The translations under genes were made by a program, and so were the position numbers. From Gigaspora rosea (taxonomy: Eukaryota > Glomeromycota > Glomeromycetes > Diversisporales > Gigasporaceae), in NCBI GenBank assembly GCA_003550325.1, contig QKWP01000770.1:113701-177700 (forward strand): 64,000 nt of DNA. Reading direction: 5' to 3'. The notes beneath the pieces are model-generated. The model was not told the DNA's origin. It worked only from the letters and a program-made list of their open reading frames with translations, and made no database searches. This document shows, one piece after another, positions 45,293 through 55,656 of this stretch (positions are counted from its first letter, which is position 1; every line of letters begins with the position of its first letter).

Positions 45293-47099
45293 ATGTCTCA
45301 AAATTTTGAAAATTTAGGTGACGAAGATCGTGATAATAACAGCTCGATAACTGTTGTCGAAGTTGATAAGCCAACCAGTTCTTTGAATAAACAAAGTGAT
45401 CCAAAAAATGATTCTATCATCATTAGATATAATAATAGTGACACTGAAGATACCAACAAACTCAAGAATAATAATTCTAAAAATTTGTCGATCTGGAGGA
45501 AGAGATTAATTCTCTTAATTGTTTCTATTGCGGCCGCGATATCTCCAATGACTGATTTGTAAGTTTAGATTTATTGTTTTCCATTCTTATTTTTTTTCAT
45601 TCTTTTTAAGCTAGCAGATTATCATTATTAGCATATTATATCCAGCATTTGTACAAATATGTTCAGACTTTCAAGCACCCGAAATCTTTGTAAATATCTT
45701 AGGTATAACTTTTTAAATACACTGTAGTTTAAGTTTAATCGAGTTGTTTAATCTAATTAAATATTATAATAGCCGCTATATTTATATTTTTTATGGGCTT
45801 TGGTGTAAGTTTTTCCTGCTCATTGAAAATTTAACTTTCGATTAAATCATGTGTTAAAGCAATGACTGATTTTATTAAAAAAATAGCAAATCGGTTGGGC
45901 CGCCTTCTCTGAGACATTTGAAACTAGACGTAGAGTTTATTTAATATGCATGCCATTAATTCTTATTTCATGTGTTATTTGTGCTATTACTCCAAACATT
46001 TGGTTACTGATGGTCGGTCGTGGTATACAGACATGTGGAACATCTTCATTGGTTGTAATTGGATGTGGTATTGTTGCCGACATGTATGAATTGACCGGTA
46101 ATTATTGAATTTTTTAAAAGTAACAAAATTTTATTCTTTTTTATATATATATTTTTTTTATTATTCTTTTAAAAATTCAGAACGTGGATCTGCTTATGGG
46201 AGTTTTTATCTTATTTACACCTTCTATGTTTTACTTGGACCATTATTTGGAGGATATTTTACACAGTATTTTGGATGGAGATCCATATTTTTGTATTTAG
46301 CAATAATGTCCGGAGTTGTTTACATAGCAATACTTTTATTTTTACTTGAAACGTTTAATAGTAACAATTCAAATGAATCGAATGAATCTGATGTCGAAGG
46401 ATCTCAAATAATATCGTCTACATCAAGGAAAAGATTTAACCCGTTTCTACCCTTTAAGTTGTTACGCTATCCAAATGTAATAATTTCAGTTCTCTACATA
46501 AGCATATTTTGTACATTTGTCGACATTCAACTTTTGGTTGCTTCAAAAAATTTCCTAAAAAATCTGGGGTTTCCACTTCGACACTTGGCCTATTATTTAT
46601 TCCTTCAGGTATCGGATTAATGGTGGGTAGTTTTATCGGTGGAAAATATAGTGATCTTGTAATTAAATGGAAAAAAAGTAAACTGAACGATGATGAATCA
46701 ATTCAACCTGAGGTTCGAATTAACAGTATTTGGATCGCTACAATTATAGTCCCTGCTGTTTATATACTTTATGGATGGTTATTTGAAAGAGAAATTCATA
46801 TAGCCGTATTCTTAGTTTTATGGTCTCTTGGAAATTTTGAAGTACAAATGATTTTCAATATAATATCAACATATTTAGTAGATTCAAACAGAAGTAAAAT
46901 TGCATCAGTCTCAGCTGTATTTCATTGTATTCGCTTTTTTGTGGAGGCTAGTTATTCTATACTTGAGGCACCATTAGAAGAATATTTGGGAATAAAGTGG
47001 ATGTTTACACTTTTTAGTTTGATAATATTACTTTCCAACCTTTTAATAATAGTCGTTTTTTTCAAAGGCAGATCATGGAGAGAAAAAATGGACAAATAA
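45293..47099 (+). CDS. MFS transporter, DHA1-like (drug/polyamine:H+ antiporter type), one frame break
   Basis: Five exons with GT-AG introns: 45293-45558, 45632-45702, 45773-45804, 45887-46097, 46181-47099. They give a hydrophilic, probably cytosolic N-terminus (residues 1 to about 70), then the DHA1 pattern: SPMTDF.LYPAFVQI in TM1, QIGWAAFSETFETRRRVYL as the loop 2-3 motif A variant, GRGIQTCGTSSLVVI, and ELTERGSAYGS near TM4-5. The frame is lost in the A6 run near 46557-46562; one more base there joins to SGVSTSTLGLLFIPSGIG and reading continues to TAA, giving about 499 residues, normal for a 12-TM DHA1 protein. It would sit in the plasma or vacuolar membrane and export small organic solutes with proton exchange; the substrate cannot be told. 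I suspect an assembly error, as other landmarks are intact. Confidence 0.85.
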
Positions 47100-47167
47100 T
47101 TGATACTGACTGGCTTGACACGTGATATACGTATCATAATTATAATTGGACAATGTTTTTATTGTTA

Positions 47168-47197
47168 CTAGCAAAAAACCCCGTGATTCCATCACGG
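47168..47197 (-). mobile_element. Helitron-like 3' terminus (strong hairpin plus CTAG)
   Basis: Minus strand: CCCGTGAT, 3-base loop, ATCACGGG, then GTTTTTTG and CTAG followed by T. The 8-bp perfect stem, spacer length and CTAG|T fit the Helitron 3' rule. Alternatively this hairpin could serve as a 3' signal for the transporter gene that ends 69 bp before. Confidence 0.5.
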
Positions 47198-47637
47198 GAA
47201 ATTTTGAAAAGAAATTTAAAATCCTATAACAAGATTTGAGGATTTATTGAAGGCGTTTGTTTTATATTATTTATTTTATTTATACGAAAAAGCGATTCAT
47301 GCTTGGGGATTTTTGTAATTATAAATGAATAAGACTAAACAGCATTTTACTTATTTGCGCGGGTAATACAAAAACTGATTTTGTAAATAAACTAAGTGTG
47401 TTAGATAAAAATTTAGGGTTAGGGACTTAATATTAGAGGCTATATGCAGTATTGTACATTGGACATTTTGTGGACATTTTGTACATTTTTTCAAATTAAG
47501 ATTACTTAATATTTTATTAAGATAATATAATTTAATTTTTTAAAAAATGAATCCAGCGCCTAAAAAAATATATAATTATATATTTGCGAATTTGCAGAAT
47601 TTAACTAAGATTCTAAAGTTTTATACAAAGCTCCCGT

Positions 47638-47656
47638 GGCAGAGCCACGGGTCAGG
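47638..47656. repeat. Second CCCGTG hairpin
   Basis: CCCGTGGC, AGA, GCCACGGG: a perfect 8-bp stem. Relative to 47177-47195 the two variable stem positions changed on both sides, keeping the pairing. It is followed by TCAGGTGTCAAAT, which is not a clear CTRR end. Confidence 0.6.
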
Positions 47657-47784
47657 TGTCAAATAATATAAGATAAGCAACGATGAAGTTTACAATTATC
47701 AAATTTGTAAAAATTTATATATATAGGCAAAATCCGATATATTATCAATAATAAAGATAAAAATTAAAAAAATTTTTTATCATG

Positions 47785-47850
47785 AGGTATCATGCGCATT
47801 CATGCGCATTTTATTATAAAATGCGCATTTTCCCATCTCTATGCGTCACC
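47785..47850. repeat. ATGCGCAT palindrome cluster with CCCATC motif
   Basis: ATCATGCGCATTCATGCGCA, then AAAATGCGCATTTT and CCCATCTCTATGCG, CACCCATC. Related to the cluster at 43270-43365. Confidence 0.6.
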
Positions 47851-47854
47851 CATC

Positions 47855-47980
47855 ATTAACCCGGGTCTAACCCGGGTCTGACCCGGGTCTGACCCGACCC
47901 AGGTTTGATCCGACCCAACCCGACCCAGGTTGGGTCTGACCAGGATCGGGTTGGGTCAGACCCGACCCAGCTAAGACCCC
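47855..47980. repeat. GC-rich GACCCGGGTCT-type repeat
   Basis: Several copies of ACCCGGGTCTG are followed by inverted words (GACCCAGGTT, GGTTGGGTCTGACC, GGTCAGACCCGACCC), so the tract folds back. It is the most GC-rich stretch in the window. Confidence 0.75.
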
Positions 47981-48800
47981 TAATTTATGTATAGCTAATC
48001 ATTAATGATGATCTTTTTTTGATTCTTGCATGTGTATATTTAATGCTTTTTTCTTTTAGATAGTTAATGCTATAGTAATTGGAGTTGTTATTAGAGTTGT
48101 TATTAAAGTTGTATTAGGGTCATTATATGAAATGCAGTTTGTGGCTTTCAGTAATATATAAACTTTGCTACCACTAATAGTAATAATCTCACTATATCTT
48201 TAGATTCTTTAGTAGTAGTAATTTCACTATAGCTTTTTGTACTTTTGTGGTTGTAATTTTGCTATGGTTTTTTGTACTATTAGTGCTTGTAATTTATATA
48301 ACTTTCTTAAGTATTTGAAATTTTGGTTTAACTTTTAGTATCATAGTTTGTTAAGATTTTGCTACTTTTAGTCTTTTACTTTATTTAGAAGTTTTTGTAG
48401 CTTTTAGTATTGTACAGTATTATTACTAGTTGGAATTTTAGTATCTATATTGCACTAGATGTAATTTTGCACTTTATAAGTTTGGTGTACTATTGCTAGT
48501 AATTATAATGTTCATATAACAAAATATAGATACAGTTATCCCTTTCGGTCAGCTATCATCGACTATCGACTAGCAGCTGACTATAGCTGATAAATTACTT
48601 GATCAATTTCTTAATCAATTTTTCAATCAAGCATATAAACAAGTGCCAAATAATTTATTTTTATAAAGTTATACATATTAGAGTACCCTAGCCATAGCAA
48701 AAAAAGTTCAGGCCGCTTGCTATAAACAGGAATCCGTTAAGCCAGCCACCATCACGTGCCTTACGGCCAATTAAATTGTAAAATTTTGATCATCATGGAT
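47981..48800. other. Unassigned T-rich sequence
   Basis: Degenerate repeats of the form TAGTAGTAATTTCACTATAGC and GTAATTTTGCTATGG between 48120 and 48480. No gene seen. Confidence 0.4.
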
Positions 48801-48804
48801 CAGC

Positions 48805-48925
48805 CTAACGAGACAAAAACAAAGAAAAAAGTGAAAAACACTAAAAATACAAGAAACAAGTGTCTAAACCTGTCTCAGAGCATTAATAAAAAATGACAGG
48901 AAGGCATTTTTACCTATAAGACATT
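48805..48925. repeat. Dispersed repeat shared with 16407-16530
   Basis: Same ordered blocks: ACAAGAAAC, GTGTCTAAACCTGTCTCAGA, AAAAATGACAGGA. Confidence 0.5.
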
Positions 48926-49551
48926 CCTAACCCTAATCCTAACTAACCCTTACCCTAATTTTAATTAAAAATAAAAAACAAATAAAGGTACCTGGCTTTA
49001 AAATAGCCAGTCAAAAATAGATCTACATTTCAAAACAATCTAATTCTGGTTAAATTTGTAGATCATTTGGCTATTGGAGATGAGTTTAAACTCATCTAAA
49101 ATAGGCCAAAAGATCTGCAAATTTAGTTAAAAGTAATTTCAGCCTAGATTTTAATCGTTGCTCTTAGCCAATTAAAATTGAGAATTTGCTATGACGTGAA
49201 ATTTTACTATCATAGATTTTGGCCAATAAAATAACGAGATCAGTGTAATGTAATACAAGCAGAAGATCAAAACAAAAGTTCGCTTCGCTCATTTCCCTAA
49301 AATTTATATCTAATAAAATTCCTTGAGCGATTTTACTATATGACTTGCTAACATCAAGTCTATAGGAGCCCTAAAACGAACTTGAAGTTTTTTGGGAAGT
49401 AATAATGATCCTGGGGAAGATGCTAGGGCATTTCTTGCAATAATTCTATATAATTTGTATACTTAATGCTGAATTAAGCAATAGTCGACTATATTGACTA
49501 CGGCTATAGCTGATCGGCAAGCTGACTATTAGCTGACCAAAATCCCTAATT

Positions 49552-50180
49552 ATGTCATTAGAAAATTCAGAAAATCGAGACCAACCACCTTCTTACTATT
49601 CTTTCAAATATTTACGAATATTATTCAAAGATTACCGAAATTTTGCTTCTAATAACAATAATAATTTTCCACAAAATGCTTTTCTACAAAATTTTGCATC
49701 CAATAACAGTAATGGCTTTTCACAATACTTTGCATATGATAATAATAACAATGGTATTCCACAATGGTATTCCATTTAATATAGTGTTGTTGCTAGAAGG
49801 TCACTGGAAGAAAATCAATATTAATTTTCTTCTAGTGGCCTTCTGTGGACTTCTAGTAACCTTCCAGCAACAACACTGATTTAATAATAACAATGATATG
49901 CCATTTAATAATAACAATAGTATGCCATTTTATAATAACAATGGTATTCCATTTAATAATAACAATAGTATGCCATTTAAATAATAATAACAATGGTATT
50001 CCATTCCGCAATCATTTCAACAATAAAACTTTCTGCATATGCAATATCAATGACAATAAGCTGTTTTTAATCAATTTAATAATTATGAAATGTTTGTGGA
50101 ATTTTGTAATTACTATGGCCAATCTAATAATAATTAGCAAGCTTTCAATGGAAATAATAATAATAATCCTTTCAGGCTAT
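49552..50180 (+). pseudogene. Asn/Gln-rich low-complexity gene, broken by a MITE and stop codons
   Basis: Starts MSLENSENRDQPPSYYSFKY, followed by N-rich repeats (FASNNNNNFPQNAF, NNNNGIP). A small indel near 49760 changes frame, and a 97-bp MITE (49782) interrupts the repeats, which resume as MPFNNNN and GIPFNNNN to about 49980. Downstream, QFNNYEMFVEFCNYYGQSNN is recognisable among stops that sit where Gln codons would be expected. Compare N/Q-rich C-terminal regions of fungal regulators; no DNA-binding domain is visible. Unlikely to make a full protein. Confidence 0.6.
49782..49878. mobile_element. hAT-like MITE, 97 bp, perfect 8-bp target site
   Basis: The ends TAGTGTTGTTGCTAGAAGG and (minus) CAGTGTTGTTGCTGGAAGG are flanked by ATTTAATA at 49774-49781 and 49879-49886. 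The element is essentially one hairpin. Confidence 0.85.
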
Positions 50181-50186
50181 TTAATA

Positions 50187-50230
50187 AGATAGCTGCGCAG
50201 CATGCGATACTGCACAGGACCAGTATGATC
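50187..50230 (+). repeat. Family-A hairpin repeat (decayed)
   Basis: ATAGCTGCGCAGCATGCGAT, then ACTGCACAGGACCAGTA. The outer words fit family A but the stem is poorly paired. Confidence 0.4.
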
Positions 50231-50455
50231 AGCATTTGTATATTTTTTGGGGGTTTTTTCGCGCCTATTTGTTCTTTTAGTATTAGGATGATTTTTTGAA
50301 TTGAATTAATTAGGTAGGGATTGGACCCAGGTAGAGATTATTATTATATTTAGTTAAATTACTGAAGCTCACGTATTCAGAAATTAATTTTTGAAGTATT
50401 GTTTAACATATTTATTTATTCAAAATTCATGCATTTTTGTGGTCTTTTTATTTAG

Positions 50456-50531
50456 TCCATTGCAACTTATGTCGATGTGGAAGCTGCATTTGGTGAATTT
50501 AGTTATAGTTGTGCAGCACATAACACGCGCA
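50456..50531 (+). other. Possible internal exon, unknown protein
   Basis: Between TTTATTTAG and CAGGTTTGT (plausible acceptor and donor) an open stretch reads IATYVDVEAAFGEFSYS and then AAHNTR. Another short segment near 50790-50860 reads GTGQLAGSPFW. No gene model could be closed, so this may be a fragment or chance. Confidence 0.2.
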
Positions 50532-51060
50532 GGTTTGTATGTATGAGAATTTACTTATTCTTGCCTTCTTGCTATTACATCAAAATACTATATATTACAT
50601 TGTTCTATGATTCGTCGTATATTTTGTCTTACATCACATATTATGTCATCATGAGTTTCATTATTATCAATTAAAAGTGATGATTATTTTTGTATAGTCA
50701 AATATATAAATTGGTCTGGGTTCTAAAATAATCACCTAAGATATATGTTGAAATAGTTTCGTTATTATAATAAAGCTATTTCATCATTCTTTAGGGACTT
50801 TTAATAGGTCTGGAACAGGTCAGCTTGCTGGTAGCCCATTCTGGATCGCACTTATAGTATGAAACTCAACCACTAAAAAAGATCCTTACAGTCTATTTTA
50901 TCGATATTGAATATCATATGAAGAGCCCTTATACCATTATTACAATAGAGCCTAGAGGCCCATAAATTAATAACAACGTAGTTTGTTTACAAATATGAAG
51001 TCTTACTCTGTTCTTATAGCTCTGAGTCTAATTACAAACGTGTGATGCCTTGTATTGTTA

Positions 51061-52352
51061 TTATTTATTGCATCGTCCAGAATAGCTACGGAGCCATCTG
51101 TGCTTATTAATAACTGAACAAGCACAGTGCATTAGGCCACATAAAGTTGATATTCATTTTGTATTACCCACTGATCCATTTTCAATTTTCAAAAAAATTT
51201 TTTAAAGCTCCAATTGCACTATAATTTTTTCCATAAAAATTCATCTGGTAGCACCTGATAGGGACCTTGTTTTCTGGAATTACTGATAGAAATAATAAAA
51301 AAATTTCTACTATCAATCTAATTTCCTGATTCGATGTTATGCAAAGCAAAATAAACTTTGAATAGTTTTAAATGAGAACATGAGTCTATTACAATAAAAA
51401 AAAAACTAACCTTGAATTTTGAAATCTATGTAAAGCAAACTGAGAATTAACTTTGTCTTATCTTTAATAAGGAAAACAACCTCATCATTATTATATTAAT
51501 ACGATTTCAATAATCATATATAATCATATTTACCTGAAAACACCTGCGTTTTGAAATAATAAATTAAAAATGTAGTTCTGTAAAGTCATCCAAATTACTA
51601 TGGCTCTTGATAAAACCATGCAAGATTGATTTTTCATTTTACATTACATGAATTTGAAAACACGGGTCGATTGGTCAGTTTTTTTTTTAATTTACTTGTA
51701 AATAATAATTATTTACTGCATCGCCCGGAATGACCACGGAGCTATCTGTGCTTATTAATAACTGAACAAGCACAGTGAATTAGGCCATGCAAAGTTGATA
51801 TTCATTTTGTATTACCCAGATCCATTTTCAATTTTCAAAAAAAATATTTTTAAGCTCCAATTGTGCTATAATTTTTTTCCATAAAAATTTATCTGGTAGC
51901 ACCTGATAGAGACTTTGTTTTTTGGAAATTACTGATAGAAATAATAAAAAAAATTCTACTGTCAATCTAATTTTCTGATTCGATGTTATACAAAGCAAAA
52001 ATAATTTTGAATAGTTTTAAATGAGAACATGAGTCTATTACAATAAAAAAAAAACTAACCTTGAATTTTGAAACCTATGTAAAGCAAACTGAGAAATTAA
52101 CTTTGCCTTATTTTTAATAAGGAAAATAACCTCATCATGATTATACTAATATGATTTCAATAATCATATATAATATTTACCTGAAAACACCTGCGTTTTT
52201 AAATAATAAATTGAAAATGTAGTTCCGTAAAGTCATTCAAATTACCATGCTACTCGATAAGGCCATGCAAGGTTGATTTTTCATTTACATTACATGAATC
52301 TGAAACATGGGTCAATTGGTCAGTTTTTTTTTAATTTACTGTAAATAATAGA
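51061..52352. repeat. 648-bp direct tandem duplication containing Harbinger-like MITE parts
   Basis: Copy 1 is 51061-51708 and copy 2 51709 to about 52352, about 95% alike by eye. Both include CTGTGCTTATTAATAACTGA, AGTTGATATTCATTTTGTAT, TGGTAGCACCTGATAG and AAAAACTAACCTTGAATTTT. The CATGCAAAGTTGAT words belong to the MITE family bounded at 10367-10755. Confidence 0.85.
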
Positions 52353-53470
52353 ATAGTTATATCTATGGTTATACAAAGTTGATTTTTCATTTTGCACAAC
52401 AAGGAGTCAAAAATTTGGTTAGCATTCATATTTTTTCCGTCAGTCCTATTGGACAATTATTGGTCTCTATTGGGTGATACCAGATGAGAATAAAGTGAAA
52501 AAATAAATGTCATAAATTGAATTGACACAATTGGAATCTAAAAAAAAAATTGAAAATTTTAAAAAATGGTTCAGCCAGTAATACAAGAAAATTGGAAGCC
52601 TCTTTTCTGGGGCTTTGAGAGCTAATTTTTATTGCTAGTTATCAAATTCATCACATTATTATTACATTATTATTATATCTCCAAAAATTCTCACTGAATG
52701 TACCAAGTTACACATAGTGGCCGTAGTGGCATAGTATCGATTTGAATATCAGTACTATATATCAGTGATATCGGTGACTATATGTATCAAAATAGCAATA
52801 GGACCCCTGTATAATAGCTTGTCAGTGAAGTGAGCATTTGCAAAATATGGTGTCTTAGAAGTACTCATAGGTTATTGATTGAAACCAGATGAATCTAGTT
52901 GTTAAACGAAACCATTTATTTGAATGAAAGACGAAATTATAAAAAAAACAATAGAGAAAGTGAAACAACAAACCCACAAATTTTTTTTAAAATATAAAAA
53001 TTCGATTAGCAGCATAGATTTACATCATAAAATTTTAATTAATATTGTTAACGCTAGTTACATCATAATAATGAGTTTTGAAATTAATAATCAACGATAT
53101 CAGTTTGCATTAGTAAATATATTACATATACGGTAAGAACTTATCTTAAATTTATAATAAGCTTGTCAAATGAGCGTTGACAAACTGTTTGTCTTTAAAG
53201 CAATCATAGGTTATTGATTGAAAACGGATGAAACTAGTTGTTAGTGAAATGATTTTATGCGAATGAAAGATGACATCATGTTTAGAAAAAACAAAGTAAA
53301 GTACGTACGCAAAATAATACAATCGTTCTTTTTTTCCAAAAAATTTTATCAGTATCAAATAACTGGTAACAATCGAATGCTATCAAAAATCGGTCATATA
53401 ACTCTCTTATTAGAAATACATGGACTCAAATAGTTTCATATTGTAATATTTTATTTAACTCATTATAAGA
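52353..53470. other. Gene-free interval with a direct repeat pair
   Basis: A block at about 52820-52960 recurs at 53160-53300 (AGCTTGTCA, CATAGGTTATTGATTGAAA, GAATGAAAGA). The 70-codon open frame at 52924 lies in this repeat and has no domain. Confidence 0.5.
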
Positions 53471-53475
53471 TTATA

Positions 53476-53804
53476 TGTGGAGTTACATATTAAAACAGCC
53501 CTTTTTTGCAATTTTTTGAAAATTGAGTTTTCATTAAATTTATATAAATTTTGGCATGATTGATATTTTTCAATTATAAATGAAAGTCGATTTGCATAAT
53601 AAAAATCAAGATAATTGTAAAATTACATGAGGCCAACACATCACGAGATTACCCGATAGTCACCTGTTACATTTAACCAATCAAAATTGTGAAATTTAAT
53701 TAATAAATCCTGGATCAGTCTAAAAATCAAAACAAATGATTAAACTCAATTATCTCAAAATACAATATATGTAAAAAAGGGCTGTTTTAATACGAAACAC
53801 CCCA
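53476..53804. mobile_element. Tc1/mariner-like MITE, 329 bp, TA target site
   Basis: The ends TGTGGAGTTACATATTAAAA and (minus) TGGGGTGTTTCGTATTAAAA both continue CAGCCCTTTTTT. TA lies outside each end (53474-53475, 53805-53806). Confidence 0.75.
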
Positions 53805-55656
53805 TATTTCAAAATCAGATCACGCATGCATTAATTAGCAACACTAAACAGGCATAATTTCAAAAAAAAATAGTATCTCATATTATTAGTCATAGTCATA
53901 TAAATGTCATTTTTGAAAGTATTCACTGATCACAACATATTTACACACAATCACGAGTATATTTCCACACTATTATTTACATTGCATGTGTCATCATCCC
54001 GTGTCGTCAAAATCACCATAACACTTGCCTGAATTAGAAAAACGAAAACCATTACCCATACTAAAAAAGGATTCTTCAAAAATTAGCATAGCGAACATCA
54101 AAAAAGTTGAACGGAAACCATCCCTCACACATTTTATATTACACAAGAAACGTGATCGAACTGGTATAATAATACTAATAATCAATTTCCTATGAATAAC
54201 ATGAACGAAAAGAGCACTTCTGAAAAGATTATCAACAGTTCAAAAAGTAGACAAAATCTATGTAATCAAAAGCCAGGCGACTTTAATATTCTTTTATTGG
54301 GTGGAACAGGAACTGGAAAATTTACAATTATCAATACTGTGACAAATTACTTTTTGGGTAGAACTCTTGATAATCCTAAAATTGTCATTCCGACAAAATA
54401 TTATCTTGTTACTGAAGATGGTATGCATTGATAAAATATCAATAGATTAATTAAAATTCTGTTTCTGATCATTTATTAATACTTATTTTTGAACGATTAT
54501 TATCTAGAATACAGTAATAAATATACAGAAGCAAAAATTGATAATGTAACAAATAGTCAAACCACAAAATGCAGCACCTACACGTTTAACATCCTGATAA
54601 CTCTTCCTCTAAATTTATCTTCTATGACACTCTTGGATTGTGATACGAAGGGGGTAAAACAAGATAATAAAAACATCCAAGAGATCATAAATACTGCAAT
54701 TGATGTTGGTTCATTATCAGCTATCATAAAAATTGCAAGTGGAACTGAGGCTAGAGTTACACCAACAACAAGAATACATTAGTTTGATTAGGAAACAACC
54801 TTCCTGATGCTTTAATGTCTAACCTTTTGCTCATTTTAACAAAATGCAATAAAGGTGGAGTTTGTTTTCAATAGATGCTTTTACAAAAGAAATTGCCAAA
54901 CCCAAGGTTAGAATTTTATTTCGATCTTTTATTAATAGTGCATAAATATAAACCTTAATCTTTTATTTTTTTATTTATTTTTTTTTTAATTATAAAGTTT
55001 TTATATGAGCAATCAAGCTTTCTGCAATATTCCTAGTATTTGAAAAAATAATGAAGATGAAAAAGGAGTAGTTGAATTAAACTGGGATAGATCTTTTAGA
55101 GCAATTAATTATTTGTTAGAAACAGTTATAGACATGTCTGCAACTTCTACTTAGGCATTTGAAACTATGAGACAATACAGAAATAAAATTAAATCTGAAA
55201 TTGCTAAAGTGATACAAGATATCGCAAATATTTAACAAGTTCAGGATCACCTTGAGGCAGCCCAGAGAGCTTTGCAGGAGACTAAAAACCAAAAAACAGC
55301 ATTTGCTAACTATCAACTACTGAAAACGATCAAACTTAAGAAAATAGTTAAATCTGATTTTCATAGTACTGTTTGTACCCTTTATCTTAAAGACAATATA
55401 ATTTGTTATGAACAATGTAGACTTGAGATAGAATCGACTTGAGATGGAATCAAGTTCTGGAACTAATCATTTTGTTAAATGCTCTTGTATGGGAGGAGGT
55501 AAACGTACCACATGTTCACAATGTGCATATGGTGCTAGAAGGTGATTATATATATATTCTCATATTCATTTTTAAAAGCATTATTAATTTTGATTATTTT
55601 ATATAGTTACTAACATGATAATGTTAAATTAACTGAAGAAACCCAAACACTTAATA

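Noticed and set aside
47177..47195. Hairpin after the transporter as a bacterial-type terminator
   Set aside because: The genome is eukaryotic with spliceosomal introns; a Helitron-like end explains the hairpin and CTAG better.
52924..53136. A 70-codon plus-strand open frame with a Lys-rich start
   Set aside because: It lies in a direct repeat whose second copy (53265 onward) does not keep the frame.
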